DNA of 64,000 nt. It comes from Clostridium sp. DL-VIII (GTDB taxonomy: Bacteria; Bacillota; Clostridia; Clostridiales; Clostridiaceae). The notes beneath the pieces are model-generated. The model worked only from the letters and a program-made list of their open reading frames with translations, had not been told where the DNA came from and did not search any database. The first letter of the stretch is position 1, and each line of letters starts with the position of its first letter. The DNA is taken from NCBI RefSeq assembly GCF_000230835.1, contig NZ_CM001240.1, positions 1,620,501 through 1,684,500 on the forward strand, written 5' to 3'. Shown here in pieces: positions 63,765 to 64,000 of the stretch. The translations under genes and the position numbers were made by a program.

Positions 63765-64000
63765 ATGATCAAGGTAACAGTTAACATAAATGGTATCAAT
63801 TATAATCTAAAAGGGGAAAAAGATGAAAAGTATTTGCTAGGGGTGGCAAATTTTGTAGATACAAGAATCAAAGAAATAATATCAAATAGAGCAGGCTTAA
63901 GTTCGACCGCGGCTGCAGTTTTGACTGCAGTAAATATAGCAGATGAACTTTATGAATGTGATTTGCAATTGGACAAGTATATAAAAGATAAAGAAGATAT
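63765..64000 (+). CDS. zapA: Cell division protein ZapA (partial, cut by window end)
   Basis: The first 78 codons are visible: MIKVTVNINGINYNLKGEKD, then YLLGVANFVDTRIKEIIS, ending in a helical stretch (TAVNIADELYECDLQLDKYI). This matches the ZapA globular head and the start of its coiled coil. ZapA bundles FtsZ filaments at the division site. GAGGTG lies upstream of the ATG. The gene continues past position 64000. Confidence 0.85.
   Translation, partial: MIKVTVNINGINYNLKGEKDEKYLLGVANFVDTRIKEIISNRAGLSSTAAAVLTAVNIADELYECDLQLDKYIKDKED

Overview
The window is AT-rich DNA from a saccharolytic, spore-forming Clostridium sensu stricto. Gene content suggests the C. beijerinckii / C. saccharobutylicum / C. 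butyricum neighbourhood, but that is inference. The evidence is strong GGAGG-type ribosome binding sites, two Csp-type subtilisins, a c-di-GMP-I riboswitch, and murT-gatD and zapA of clostridial type. No rRNA, tRNA or CRISPR array was seen.

Region 1 (1-6000) is a gene-poor accessory stretch resembling a decayed phage, bacteriocin or plasmid island. It has several long hairpins (546-1234), small membrane proteins including a YvrJ-family protein, a ribbon-helix-helix protein with inverted repeats upstream, a retropepsin-like protein, a small sigma-70-family factor and a frameshifted cell-wall amidase.

Region 2 (6100-17150) looks like a defence island. It carries a kinase-helicase fusion with an overlapping partner gene (Mokosh-like), then a three-gene cassette containing a SecB-like chaperone and a predicted PD-(D/E)XK nuclease. 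These are followed by a Schlafen AlbA_2/ATPase protein and a chimera of a WYL-type helix-turn-helix and a patatin phospholipase fused at a glycine run. Hairpin families lie between the genes. The chaperone-nuclease cassette is my best candidate for an undescribed system.

Region 3 (17700-29200) holds two small proteins, a two-component system, a membrane fusion protein plus RND efflux pump that it may regulate, and two tandem Csp-type subtilisin proteases.

Region 4 (29300-50900) is mostly ordinary chromosome: a glutamine amidotransferase-like hydrolase with an IS91-type element beside its start, a sugar ABC ATPase, PucR and LacI regulators, topoisomerase III, a short-chain dehydrogenase divergent from a FAD/Rieske oxidoreductase, a DUF4261 protein, an ammonium transporter behind a long leader hairpin, a phosphoesterase, a secreted beta-amylase, PutP, and a c-di-GMP-I riboswitch ahead of an acyltransferase and a chemotaxis receptor.

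Region 5 (51000-56600) is a NitT/TauT-type ABC operon whose substrate-binding protein gene is split by a 2.9-kb element. The element encodes a large serine recombinase, a 57-residue protein and a secreted protein. It lies between GCATTT direct repeats flanked by matching inverted repeats. Recombination at the repeats would restore the reading frame exactly, as in the sigK/skin arrangement.

Region 6 (56800-64000) is housekeeping: a YitT-family protein, an unknown protein, a flavin reductase, a D,D-carboxypeptidase, GatD-MurT (lipid II amidation) and the start of zapA, which is cut by the window edge.
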